This document shows positions 26,501 to 37,800 of a DNA stretch of 64,000 bases, in pieces. Below the pieces are notes generated by a model, which was not told where the DNA came from, made no database searches, and worked only from the letters and a program-made list of their open reading frames with translations. The stretch comes from Mycteria americana. Lineage: Eukaryota; Chordata; Aves; Ciconiiformes; Ciconiidae. Position numbers and translations under genes: made by a program. Within the stretch, counting starts at the first letter, position 1; every line of letters starts with the position of its first letter. The stretch covers positions 140,581,077-140,645,076 of the forward strand of contig NC_134365.1 of NCBI RefSeq assembly GCF_035582795.1. Direction: 5' to 3'.

Positions 26501-28974
26501 TCTCTGTTCATAAAATGTCAAAGGGAAAGCTCAATCCAAACGTCTGGGAAGAAGCACAGAGCTGATAGGACCAACTATCACAGGGATGTGGTAGATCTAC
26601 ACTGCACTCAGAGACAGATCTTGGGAGTGCTCAGAAACACCCTCTCCTCCTTGATTTACCCATAACCTGTTGACACAGTTGCTTAAAGGATTTGGTGTCG
26701 ATACCCTCTGGATGTCTTCTTTGTGTGTTCTTGGTGACACGCTAAGCCAGCTGGCTGAGTTTTATTGAGGTACTAAAGTGGCAGATATGCTTATGCACGA
26801 GGAGCCATATGCGGTGAAACTGGCCTCTAAATCAGGTTGGGTTCAAGCTCCCAGGTCCAGCGTTTGTACAGACAGAGATGCGGCCTTGAGAACCGCCCAC
26901 TGGCAAGGTTAGTCTTCTCTCTAAGTACGTTTGTCCTGCTGAGAACCTGAGCGCGCTGTCAAAACGGACACGCTGGGAGTGTTCTGCATACTGACAGGAT
27001 GGGGTCTTTCTGCAGCACGCTCCCGTGTGTGTGTGTAAATGACAGAGTGAGAACAGAGACTCCTCAGATTCAGAATACACTTGATTCCTAAACATTTCAA
27101 GAAACTATTTGGCCTTTGACATTGATGACATACCATAGATTGCTAATAATAGTGTGCCTGAACTTTTGTTAGAAAAATAAGCACATCCCTCAGTAATTCC
27201 CACACTCCTAGGTTAGATCACCACAATATCATATTAATGCCAGGGCTGATGAAATATAGAGAAATAGTAAAACCTCAGCTGAATAAAACTTGTTCTCCTT
27301 TGAGGGGTCTTTTTTATGAGACTGAAAAGAAGAACAAGAAGATGTCAGCTGGGCATTTGTCAGCAGCACCACTCCTGGACACAGACAGGATGCTGCTGTT
27401 GTCCCACTCTCTTCATAAGTGTCGAGATCTTGCACAAAGCTTGCTGATGTTCTGCTGAATTATTATGGCAAATGCAGTTTCATTAACTACCCTTAAAATA
27501 AGGAAGCATGAGTAAGAGGAAGAATTCACTGAGTTAAGATAGAGGAATTCCTGGAAGGAAGTACTATGAATAGACGAGCTTGGAGAGGAAGCTCAGTCTG
27601 AAGGTTAGGCTGTATTGCTTTTGTTCGGTTTTTGTGAGATGAATAAAATCTACCTCCAAGAGGAGTTCAAGCTTGGATATTAATTCTAGGTCTGCATGTT
27701 TTCTGAGCACAGAGGTAAGGACTCAGTCTGTTCACACCCACAAATAGTATGAAACTGATTATTCGCAAAGGGGGAAATAGTGGGATTTATGCCAAAATTC
27801 CCTAGTATTTACTACTCATGCATCTAGGAAGAAATGAGTAACAGAAATCTGTGAGTGCAGACGGGGATAAAAATTCATTTCATTATGAGGAGACCTGGTT
27901 TTTGCATGAATCTTAGAGGATGTAGTAATTAACAGAATAATAGTGTTTGCACAGAGTCATTATATATAAGATAGCTGCCCTGGTATTGAACTCATTTCTC
28001 ACCTGTCTGGACATGACATTCAAAACTGTGTTGTTTGTTCGATACAAAAATTCAGTGTTTGGGTTTGCTGGGTACCTCTTCTGAAGGCAAACAAAAAGTA
28101 TGCATTAAATCAGGAAAGACAGAAGGAATATGAAAATGAGCAAGATGGATTGATATCCACATACTTTAAGTGGAATGGTTTGAGTTATCCTGAGGTTTAC
28201 TTGCTGGTGTTTTTATCCCCTTTATGCTGACTATCAGGATATCCTGTTGCTAGAGGCTAATGTGGAATGCACTCTGCTTTAATGGTCAGAGTTCAGTGGT
28301 TTCATCGTATTTTCACAGGCAGAAAGCTGGTCCTTAACAAAAATTTTTTTGTCCCAAGGGGCTAGGCATATGCTGGGAAGAAAACGTATCACAAATTTCA
28401 AGTATGCAAACTCTTGTGGGCTTTTAAGACTCTAACTACAGAGAAATTACAGGATAGAGACTTCACGGTGGTAGTAGTGCTGGGGCATAAAGTGTAATAC
28501 AGCATACTCCTGGTGTGTGCCTGGTACAATCATTCAAACTAGGAGAAAAATAGTTGCCATTTTGAACCTATGTTGTCTTCTTTTTGCACACAGAAATCAG
28601 CTTTATGCATTAGAAAGGTTTAAAAGCGGAGTTCATGTCACATCTCAGGAACGAGAGGAAGGCATCTTCCGATGTTACAGATGGCATTATCAGCAAGAAT
28701 CAATAGAACTGCCTGCCGTATATGGTTTTAAAAATGTATTTTAACATTGCTAAATTTGGATCTGAAGCTCAGCTGAGAAGCATCCGAAACTACACAACTT
28801 TCGCTTTTCCCTGCAAAGAGAAACTTTTTGCGGTTCCTACAAGAAGCCGGCGTCCCGGCTGCCGCGAAGGGAGCCGGCCGAGCGTTCCCCTTTCTTTCTG
28901 AGCCACTTGTCACCAAAGCTTGCAACTTGTCCCCAGCCATGCGGGCGGGCGGAGGGCAGAGCCGAGGGCAGGGG

Positions 28975-29000
28975 AGCGGAGGGAGCGGAGCGGAGCGGAG
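28975..29000. repeat. GGAGC pentamer tandem run
   Basis: Four to five imperfect tandem copies of GGAGC just upstream of the main minisatellite, probably produced by replication slippage in the same island. Confidence 0.8.
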
Positions 29001-29042
29001 GCCGGCAGGGGCTGCTCTGCGCCCGGCCACGGGCCCGGCTCG

Positions 29043-29191
29043 GCCTCGCTGGTCCTCCGCCTCGCCTCGCCGGTCCTCCGCCTCGCCTCGCCGGTCCTCC
29101 GCCTCGCCTCGCCGGTCCTCCGCCTCGCCGGTCCTCCGCCTCGCCGGTCCTCCGCCTCGCCGGTCCTCCGCCTCGCCGGTCCTCCGCCTCG
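29043..29191. repeat. GC-rich minisatellite, 21-bp then 16-bp units
   Basis: Eight tandem units start at GGTCCTCCGC positions 29051, 29072, 29093, 29114, 29130, 29146, 29162 and 29178. The first three intervals are 21 bp and the next four are 16 bp. The 16-bp unit is GGTCCTCCGCCTCGCC. The 21-bp unit is the same with an extra 5-bp CTCGC-type insertion. The first unit has CGCT where the others have CGCC. Two homogeneous blocks of different period indicate stepwise expansion. Confidence 0.95.
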
Positions 29192-29430
29192 GGCTTCCCC
29201 GTCAGCCTGTGCTCTCCCGGTTGTTCTGTCTGCTGTCAGTTAAGTGGAACGGATTACGTCAATCAAATAAATAACCATTGCAAAGTCAATCCCAAACCAA
29301 CGCCTTGCTACTGCAAGACTTTTTCCCCCCTCCTCAGTTGTATATGAGACAAGTTTTGGGGGGTTGTTTTCCTGAGCAGCGTCTCTTTCTGATCTTCTGA
29401 TAGCTTTTTCAGGTTTTGTGTATTCGTGAG

Positions 29431-29500
29431 GTTCTATTTTATTATTTATTATTTTATTATTTTTATAAAATTATTATTTTATTCTATTTTATTTTAATAG
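29431..29500. repeat. AT-rich low-complexity tract (TTATT-type)
   Basis: About 70 nt built almost entirely of TTATT, TTTTA and TTATAA permutations, directly downstream of the CpG-rich island. Confidence 0.9.
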
Positions 29501-30869
29501 AGATGTGCGTATTTGCCGGGAAGACTTACAGGTCTTTCTTTCCCCACTTCTCTGTCTCATCATTTATCACCTCATCCACTTTTTCATGCTTATTCCTACA
29601 ATCGTCACTTTTTCTGTAAGTGCCCTAGGTACCTAAATACTGAAACCAGTGACAGAATCATTATGATAGATGATGTCTGTCTTGGTGAGCAGAGGGTTAG
29701 CTGTAGGTTTGGGAACAGATTTCCTTAAAACTGCTAAGCCTTCTGGCGGTTGACTTCACCATCACCTTCAAGCAAGTCAGGGTGGTGCGCGCTGAGGAGC
29801 GAGGAGGCAACAAAAGACATTCTTACGCTTCAGAAAGGAACCCAAATACAGAGTGAGTATGGATGGGTTATTTTGCGGATAACAAAAGTGGCGATTGTAG
29901 AACAAACATGACAATTTTACCTCTGCTAACTACAGCGCAAAAATGCTTCTTGCTGAATGCTTATTATTGTATTTGCAGATTGACTTCATATGTACCCCAT
30001 GTGCTTATTGTTGTTGCGTTGTGATTTCAAGCTTTTATGAAGTGATAAGCCACATATTAATAGTTTTAACAGAAGGTGCTCTAGTTGTTAACATGGTAAC
30101 ACCTTGCAAGAACTATATGTTATGTCCATTTTTGGTTCTAGAAATATGCAGCATTCTGCACTTCAAAATACATAAGGTAAGTGCCTAGTTAGTACTTAGA
30201 TCTGCTCAATATATTATCTTCCACAAATTCCTACCCTGTTGTTCAGTCCTGCTATAAAAAATTGCTGCCTCAGACTGCAAAATATTAATTCATTTCCCAG
30301 AAATCTCTTTGGGTGCAAGCTGTGAAAGCGGATCTGGAAGTTGCAAGCGCATTTGCTCTTGCTTAATTTTACTCAAAACTGAACTTGTTGCTAACACTAG
30401 TATAGTAACAGGTGTTCAAATACATCCACGTAAGTTATTACCCTAGCTTGGAGGAATCTTTTTTTTTTCCTGATCACAACCAGGTTATCAGTGACATATG
30501 GATGAAACCCTAGTCACATTCAGCTCAGTAAAAATTGTGCTGTTAGTACTATAAATGAGTTTCATAGTAGCAGGATTCCACCCTATGACTGCAGCTGATG
30601 TCAATGAAAATGTTCATAATAAGGTACCAGGTATATAATGGTCACAGTGGCCCAAAGAAAGTCAAACAGTGGTGTTTTGATCATAATAAAAACTAGGGAA
30701 CTTTATATTTGTTTACATTCAGAATATCTTAATAAACAAGGTAAAATTAAGAGAAGTTAGCATGTTAAAACTTTCCTTGAGTTGCTTCAGAAAGGGGACA
30801 GAGAAGGATAAAAATACCAAATTTGATCTCTTTACACTAACTCCTTTCGACCTGCCCTTCTGAGTAGGC

Positions 30870-31260
30870 AGTACATGAAAGCATTTGCCCATGAGTAATA
30901 TCTTATTAAACTGTCATGATTTGATGTGACACGTTTTTCTCCCAATTTGCATACCTGATAATAGACTTCCTAAATATCACCTTCAGGTCCATTGGCAAAA
31001 AAGTAACCCATCTGAAAGAAGCGTTGGATCAAATGTTGGTGATGGGACAATCTCAGGGCTGCATCTGAATGTGCGACAAAGGGTTCAGGCCATTAAAAGC
31101 TATATGGTCTATTGCCATGCTAATGTTGAGTTCTTTGTGTAGTGCGGGCTTGTTGCCTCGTAAACATGTTTCCATGACTCATTAAATCCCCTGAAATAAA
31201 AGCTCTCACAGTTCCAGTACAGTGGAGCAGTCATTTTTCGATTTAATTATAAACAGGCTA
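30870..31260. promoter_or_regulatory. Candidate conserved regulatory element with octamer
   Basis: Repeat-free stretch holding a perfect POU octamer ATTTGCAT at 30945-30952, plus TATTAAAC near 30904, an AP-1-like CATGACTCATTAAAT near 31173-31187 and ATTTAATTATAAA near 31240-31252. Motif density suggests a regulatory element but conservation is untested. Confidence 0.2.
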
Positions 31261-31493
31261 GATAATGAGCTACCTAACTTGTCCCCTTTTCTGAAGGAGG
31301 ACAATGGTTAGTGACCTCTCCTTTCTCTAAACAGTACCAAAATTCACTGTATTTGAAAGATGAAGGAGTGGAAAGTCCTTGACAAAATAAAAGGGGTGCA
31401 TAAGCAAATGCCAGCTGGGCGACTAATATTTTACATAACAAGTAAGAATATATATTTTGTGAACCTATTTAGTATTCAGCTTAAGAGAATATA

Positions 31494-31508
31494 GTAACCA
31501 TAGCAACC
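31494..31508 (+). promoter_or_regulatory. RFX X-box-like motif
   Basis: GTAACCATAGCAACC fits the RFX-family X-box (GTNRCC, short spacer, RGYAAC), an imperfect palindrome bound by RFX dimers and found at ciliary gene promoters and enhancers. It sits in AT-rich unique DNA with no promoter-like island nearby, so an enhancer site is more plausible than a core-promoter site. Confidence 0.5.
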
Positions 31509-33318
31509 CCTTATCACCTGTTTGAGACACTGCAACATCTTAATGAAATGTGCACCAAATGCCCTGCTAATGTTTGTAAAATGCTGATGATGATATTATC
31601 TCTTGGAGAGAGCTACACTAAAAGATAAATGTGTAAAAATGCTTGAGATTCATTATTCCCGTGTGTACTATCTGCTTTCTCCTTGCCCTTCTACTTTATT
31701 TATATGTATCAGTTTTATTTATCAAAAGCGAAAGATTGATGGGTGCAAGGAGCCAGGGGAGGGAGCAGGGTGGTGGACACACATCACTTCACCCACAGCA
31801 TGCCCATAATGACCGCCCTCAGTTAAGTGCTCTGAAGGCTTTAGTGGTTTGTGGTGGCCAAACAGAGGCAACATAAAGGGAAAGGTTTCCCAACAGGGTT
31901 GAACATGGGAACTCACAGGAAGGCACCCAAAATAACAAAGTAAGTGCAGATCCCTCCCTCCCTTGAAGCAGTTACCGATTTACAAAGACAGTTGTGCCAT
32001 GTACTTTATATTTGCAGGCTTTTGAATCACATAAAGCTGTAACAACAATGATCTTTCTGTCTGTAGTGACAGCTTCTGCCGCTTTAGACTTTGCATTTCG
32101 GGCGTTCTCCCTCCCTTTTCAGCTTCCAAGCTGCAAGTGGTCAGACCTTTACACTTCTGCAGTCTAAAATGTGGGTATGGCAGGTGAATTTTTGTGGGAG
32201 GTTATTTCTGTGCCCCACAGCCCTAAAGCTAAGGATGTCAGGACGGCCTGCAGAGCTCCCCTGCTGAAGTGTTGTCACCTTTTCCCAAAGGACTCTGTGC
32301 TTTGTCCTTTTTTGTGGTGGACTTTATTTTCCCAGTCTATAAACTACTTAGAGAGGCAGGTGGTTATCAGTTATCTGAAGATCCCAGTGAATCCAGAGTT
32401 CCTTTGATAAAAGATATATGGAAACTGTGTTTAAATCACAAAAGTCTTTCATTTCGAAACCTCAGTATGCTGCTTCTTTCTCTCTCACTTCAGCATGAAG
32501 TGCAGTTACCGTCTATATATGCTTCTACTCCTGAGTACGCATGTAGAAGGAGGGTAGCAAAATCAACGGCTGCCAAGTGATTTGGTAATCAGGTAGCACG
32601 GCTGCACAATTCAGCCTAATTCCTCTGTATGTGCTGAGGGTCCTTCATGTCTAATTTTGGTCTGCAGCACCACGTAGTACCAAGTTCTTCACTGTTAATT
32701 GCAGGTGGTAGATGGGAAACTGAGAGCACTGAAAGCGTGGGTGGCTGGTGGCTGGAGCTGACAGGATTATCAGGACATCACTCCCCATTCCCACTGACAT
32801 AAAGGACCTTCTTGGTGCCCAAGGGGTGTGAAAAAGGCGTTTATGAAATGGCAGTTAGGACCTTTGCATATCATTGCCGTTTCATAGTGTATTACAGCAA
32901 AATACGAGCTAAGGAAGATGTTGGAACAAGAGAGCGAGAGAGTATGAGCATATGTGACAAAGTGTGGCCCTAGGGATCAAAATCTACATGAAATAGCTTA
33001 GAAGGCATGCATTAACCTTCACTGTTGCAGTAAGGTGCAGTCGCAGTCTGTACTTTTTTTTTTCCCCCTGCTGTTGGTGCAAAATAATGATGTTGGAGAG
33101 TGTGTTGCAGGCAGGGGTTAGAATGGCTGAGTCTCCTTGTAAATAAACATGTGTACTCATGAAATAGGACACACTGGGCAGTATTTGCAAATTTCAGCAT
33201 TGAAGTGACAATTGCAGACTAATAATAAACTGTGGAAGTAAGAGATACAAAAATTAAAGCCTAGTGGTGAGCGTTTTATTTCTGTGCTGGGCTTCATATT
33301 CCACAAGTCTTACCCGAA

Positions 33319-33362
33319 TCAGATTTTCTGAGTTACTTCATCAGATTTTCTGAGTATCTTCA
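33319..33362. repeat. 22-bp tandem duplication
   Basis: TCAGATTTTCTGAGT occurs twice, about 22 bp apart, with partly matching flanks (TACTTCA and ATCTTCAT). A two-copy local duplication. Confidence 0.8.
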
Positions 33363-34495
33363 TGAAAAAGTTTAACACCAACTATGAAAATATAGTTTTC
33401 ATGGACTAGTCTGTTTTTTTATTTTAGTATTTTTTATAAGGGTAGCTTATAAAATAAGAATCAAAGGATTGGATTATAAATCTGGCTTGCCTGGAACCTG
33501 GAGAAGTACATTATCTTTGCAGTCATTGTCTTTTATTGCCAGTGCCATTTAACAAAAAGGGAGGCCTGAAGAGGGGACACATCTGGAAATGTGAGCTAAA
33601 TAAAGTAAAAATTCTTTTGGAAACTGGTAAACCTACACTATGTATGTCTGTAATTAAAAGGAACAAGGTACAGTGGCTCATAAAAGTACCATCTGAAAAT
33701 GGTTTAAAGGTTAAAACAGGGCTACTTGGCACAGTTGGAAGGGTGAGACCAACGAGACCAGTCCTCCCAGGGCAGTCCTCCCAATGGGCCTATTTATACC
33801 ATTTCAAACCCCTCCTTAGCTGGTGTACACATAATTTGAAGCAATGCTCCCGGTGAGAAAAAACATTAATGCGATAGGGAAGACTCTCTGAAACTGCCTC
33901 TTATTTTACTGCTGTGACTAATGCTTTGTGATATCTGCCCACATCCTTGAATTACTTAATTTAAAATCCTCTGGTAAGAGGGTTCTTTCGATTTTCTTCT
34001 AAGTTCTTTGCCTGTTTTTCTCATTTGAAATTAGAAGAATGTGATTCTTTTTGTGTAAAACTTCCCACATAAATATATTACATAGTCAGTACCAAGGGCC
34101 TCGCTGAAGCAGTGGGAAGGGATAGTAATTTGATATTTTGTAGGTAATCTGACTTTGACGGTAACCCCAGTGAACTCCAGAAGCTTATGAGTCAAATCAT
34201 GAGTCACATATGTTAGCAAATTCTCAGTTGTATAAAGAGGTTTTCCTGGGCAGAATCTAAGGACTTCAGGTTTGGGTTTAGGCTTTTTGTTGTCATTCCC
34301 CAGCCCACCCCCCGCAGACCTCATCTCACCACAAACATTGCAATCCATTGGTATCCTGGCTGGGGAAATATTTCGCTCAGTTGTAGGGAAGACAACCTTA
34401 AGACTTCTTTCTTTTTAACGGAGAAAGTCCGAGCATATGCATTTATTTTTACTTGAAGAATTTGAATATATTTCTCTTACACATTCCTTACGCAT

Positions 34496-34537
34496 TACGC
34501 GTATGCACGTGCACGCGCGCACACATACACACACACA
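34496..34537. repeat. 42-nt alternating purine-pyrimidine tract
   Basis: From T34496 to A34537 pyrimidine and purine alternate without a break, through TACGCGTATG, CACGTGCACG, CGCGCACACA and (CA)n segments. The CG/CA-rich composition is the type most prone to adopt Z-DNA under negative supercoiling. Confidence 0.95.
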
Positions 34538-34764
34538 GTTTTCTAGAAATGATTTCAGTAGTCTACTTGTTGTGTTGTCTGATTAATACTGTCTTTCCCA
34601 CTCTGGCTACTTATATTTAGCCCAGAAACTTGTAGTCACGTCTCCAAAGATTAGTCTTTTTGTGTCTTTCGTTCCTGCTTATGGAAGAGCCTGTGCTGCC
34701 CTGATTACAATAATGTTTAAAGATGTTTTAGTATGTATAGATTTACTCTCTCCTTTATTATCCT

Positions 34765-34860
34765 CAGGAAAATAAAGGCAGCTTCAATACACAGTCTGAG
34801 AATTAAAATGGAAGAGATGAAATGCCCTGCCCGCGGACACACAAGCAGTTCACAGGTTGC
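34765..34860 (-). mobile_element. Possible ancient MIR-like trace
   Basis: The segment around ATTATCCTCAGGAAAATAAAGG (34757-34778) and then GCCCTGCCC, ACACACAAGCAGTTCA (34823-34856) loosely parallels the MIR order of a TTATCCCC segment, GAGGAAACTGAGGC, CTTGCCCAAGG and TCACACAGC. Divergence is high and it may be coincidental. Confidence 0.25.
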
Positions 34861-37800
34861 AGTTTGTATTACTATTGTTTAAGATACAATCCTGAGTCAC
34901 TTTACTTCACAAGGTTTCCATCTGACCCTGTCGTTGTGTAGCTGACAGACAGGTAGCTTTTGCATCTCCTGTCCCAAGAGGTTGCCTGTTTCACAGAAGC
35001 CCTTTTTCCATGCGGCAGGCAGCTGGCAGGGGTAGCTGGGGCACTGGAGAGAAGAGATAAATGAGAATTCCCTACGAGAATATCCTTGGGGAATTTGCAG
35101 TTCAAGTGCAAAAAGTAATTTTCTCATGAAATTAGGTTTCATGAGAAGATGCGGATTATTGACAAATTTTTCTGCCTAGAAAAATGAAACAAAATATTTT
35201 AGTCTGACTTGAATGTTTAGACAACTTTGGCTTTGTTGATCTGAGCTGAAACATCTGATTTCAAGGCAGTGAAATACGGGTTGGTTGTCCCTCCAGTGGC
35301 AGTTTGCTTCATGGGGTTTGTAGAGAGATGCCTGAGCTCCTTTTTTACCTCTGTGTGACCAAAGCCGTGTAGTGTCATTCCAGGGAAATACAGCAGAACT
35401 TTGAAATAGCAAATGTTTTCTGAGAACGAGAAATGTGGAGAAGAAAAAATGGTGCAGAAATATCCCAGTTTTTCACATTAATGCCTTGCCTCAGCTGGAG
35501 GGTTGAAAAGATATTAAAATACCAGCATTTCTTCTGACTTGGGAAGTTTTGCAACACAGAGCAGATCTCTATAATTCTTCCTGGACATGGCATAGTCCCG
35601 ACAGCGCTTAGAGTTTCTCACTTCTGGCACAGACTTCTGCATGGCATATGATATGTCTAACCTGCTGTGTGCAGGTTGAAGAAAAACTCTCTTTTAGAGT
35701 AGAATGGCTTAATTGTGAGAATGTTACACATTTTGGGGGGTAAACCTGTGGTTAGGGGGTTTCATTTGGACGGGAAGGATTTGTATGGTTTGATGGTCTC
35801 AGCTAACATGCAGATAATGGGAGTTTGAGTAGGTACCCACTCGCTTCAGGTGACAATTTATCAGTTTAGGTTTTAACTTGTTTCAGTGAAATTGTGGCCA
35901 GATGACTCTTCATCGAATCTGTGTGATTGTATGTTTGGATACAACTCCTGGAACAGCAGAACGGTATTGGTTTTGACAGCTACTGTTTGACGTTTGGCTG
36001 TAAAAGGCATATATCACACAACTTTTGCTATTTGCCTGAATCTTTATTTGCTTAGCTTGAGTCATTGCATGACTGATTTCTGCAATCGGTCAGTAACTAG
36101 GTAGTTGGTACAAAATGCAATGAAATAAAGTTACTTTTTTTTCTATGCTAATAGGGGTTACAGAAATATAAGGCAATTCTTGTCTTGTTACTTTATCATT
36201 CTTGTTTTCATGGAGGCTTCTTAAGACAGGAATATTAAAAAAATGGTGTCATTTAACTATTATCTATTACTTTTAAGAGTAGTGAGGTATAATTATTGCT
36301 GAAGTATCAACTAATTGTAAAACCCTAGGAAATAAAATGGAGAACAGTGGTAAGCTAATTATGATTTCCATTTAATTCTGCATGTATAGATACTAGAGAA
36401 CAGATGTTTTAGAAACTCTGAACCCTTCTAGCATCCTTCTTTGTCAGTCTTTTTAACTTACTATACTTCCATATAATTTTGGAATAGACTATCAGAGTCT
36501 TCTTATCACGGATTTATTACACATGAATGTGCACCAGCTTGTTCAGCCTAGCAGATCAAGTATCTGCCTCAGCAGATGTGGTAAAATTAAATCCAGGAGA
36601 TATTATTCTTTTGATTAAAATACCTTAATCAAAAAGTCTAGTCAGTGTTGTCATTAAGGCAAGTGAGATGGATTGTGTTTTAACCACCTTTCTGTCTGTC
36701 TGAGCTGTGGATTACTTAGATTGCATAAGTGATGGAGGAAGAAGTTGTCCTGAAGACATCTTCCCTTCTCTCTTGCCTGCGGCTGGTGCAGCCCCAAGTG
36801 AGATCAGAGCAGTTTGAGGGATGCTGTAAATAACCTAGCGAGGGCGAATGGTCATCTAAGGACCGCTCGACCAAGAGGACTGCAGGATGCTCTGATCTTT
36901 CTCATCTCTGCCTGTTTTAGTGATACCCTGCCAAAAGGCTGAGTCATCTCACTTGAAAGGCAATGAATTTCCCAAAGGTCTGCCTTAAGGACATCTTTGT
37001 GCACTGTGGCTTTCAGTGTGTATTTGTAAATTTAAGGGTGTCTGACATGGCTGGTCTTATTTTTAAACTTCTGTTGGAAAATGTATGTGCATTTAAATAC
37101 CCATGAGTCAGACACTCTGCCAGGGTAATTAGTTTATCTTCATTGCATTCACTGCAGCGATGTTGATAAAAGCAGTTAAGTGCTGCTTTGTGAGATCCAG
37201 CTCTACACATTCACAAATATTAACTATATATTTTAAAATCATGGTGTGACACTTTCACATTTTGAGAACAGTTTTTCATATTAACACTATTTCAGAATTT
37301 TTTTCATTTTTTATACCGTCTTCTCAGAAATTTGTCTTCACCTTGCAACCTCATATTTTGTGCCAGTTCTTCTGGAGGTTATTTTTACATTCCAGTGTTG
37401 CTTTGGGTTATATATTCTAGTGTTATCTGGGGTTATTAAATAGTATTCTGTATTCTGGACATCCTGCTACTCCTGCAGGTGCCAATTTGAAACTGCCAAG
37501 GGAGGGACTATAAAAAACGTTAGACATGAATTTCAACACCAACAGTTTGGGTGTGAATATTACCTTTTCCTCTCAAAGCGCAACAGTTTAGCTGCTTGTT
37601 TAATTTTTAAAAAGCATGTCTTTATTTTTATCAGTTGTCTATATTGCAAATTAAAAGCAATCTATTTGTGACAGACTTCACACCTGAAGATGTTGATTTT
37701 CAAGCTAGGTTTGTTTCTTTCTAACCTATGTGCTGGGTCATGTTTTTCTCTGCTGCAACTCTTTCACTCCTACCATATAATCAGATCCTGGGGTCTGGTC

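Larger units (their letters stand above)
21531..28770. other. Unique non-coding stretch with one small GC patch
   Basis: Single-copy DNA. Apart from the (TA)n run at 22887-22912 and the GC patch at 23.2-23.6 kb, I see no gene. A short direct duplication of CCTGGCCTGGTG lies at about 25259-25287. Frames of 80-107 codons at 23.2-23.7 kb occur on both strands at once and follow base composition. Confidence 0.5.
28842..29215. promoter_or_regulatory. CpG-rich island
   Basis: Base composition jumps to very GC-rich with dense CpG from about 28842, in sharp contrast to the AT-rich flanks. It contains a GGAGC pentamer run at about 28975-29000 and the minisatellite listed separately. Open frames of 100-148 codons run through it in three plus-strand frames and one minus-strand frame. 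That is expected where stop codons are rare, so none is called as a gene. A promoter role is possible, but no clear TSS, TATA box or splice donor is seen. Confidence 0.5.

Noticed and set aside
28517..28744. 75-codon frame after a good acceptor-like tract near 28592
   Set aside because: No matching donor or homology, and it ends at an ordinary stop in AT-rich sequence.
28828..29347. Three overlapping plus-strand frames of 107-148 codons
   Set aside because: They translate the 21/16-bp minisatellite in different frames. The 16-bp period shifts frame each unit, so no single protein is maintained.
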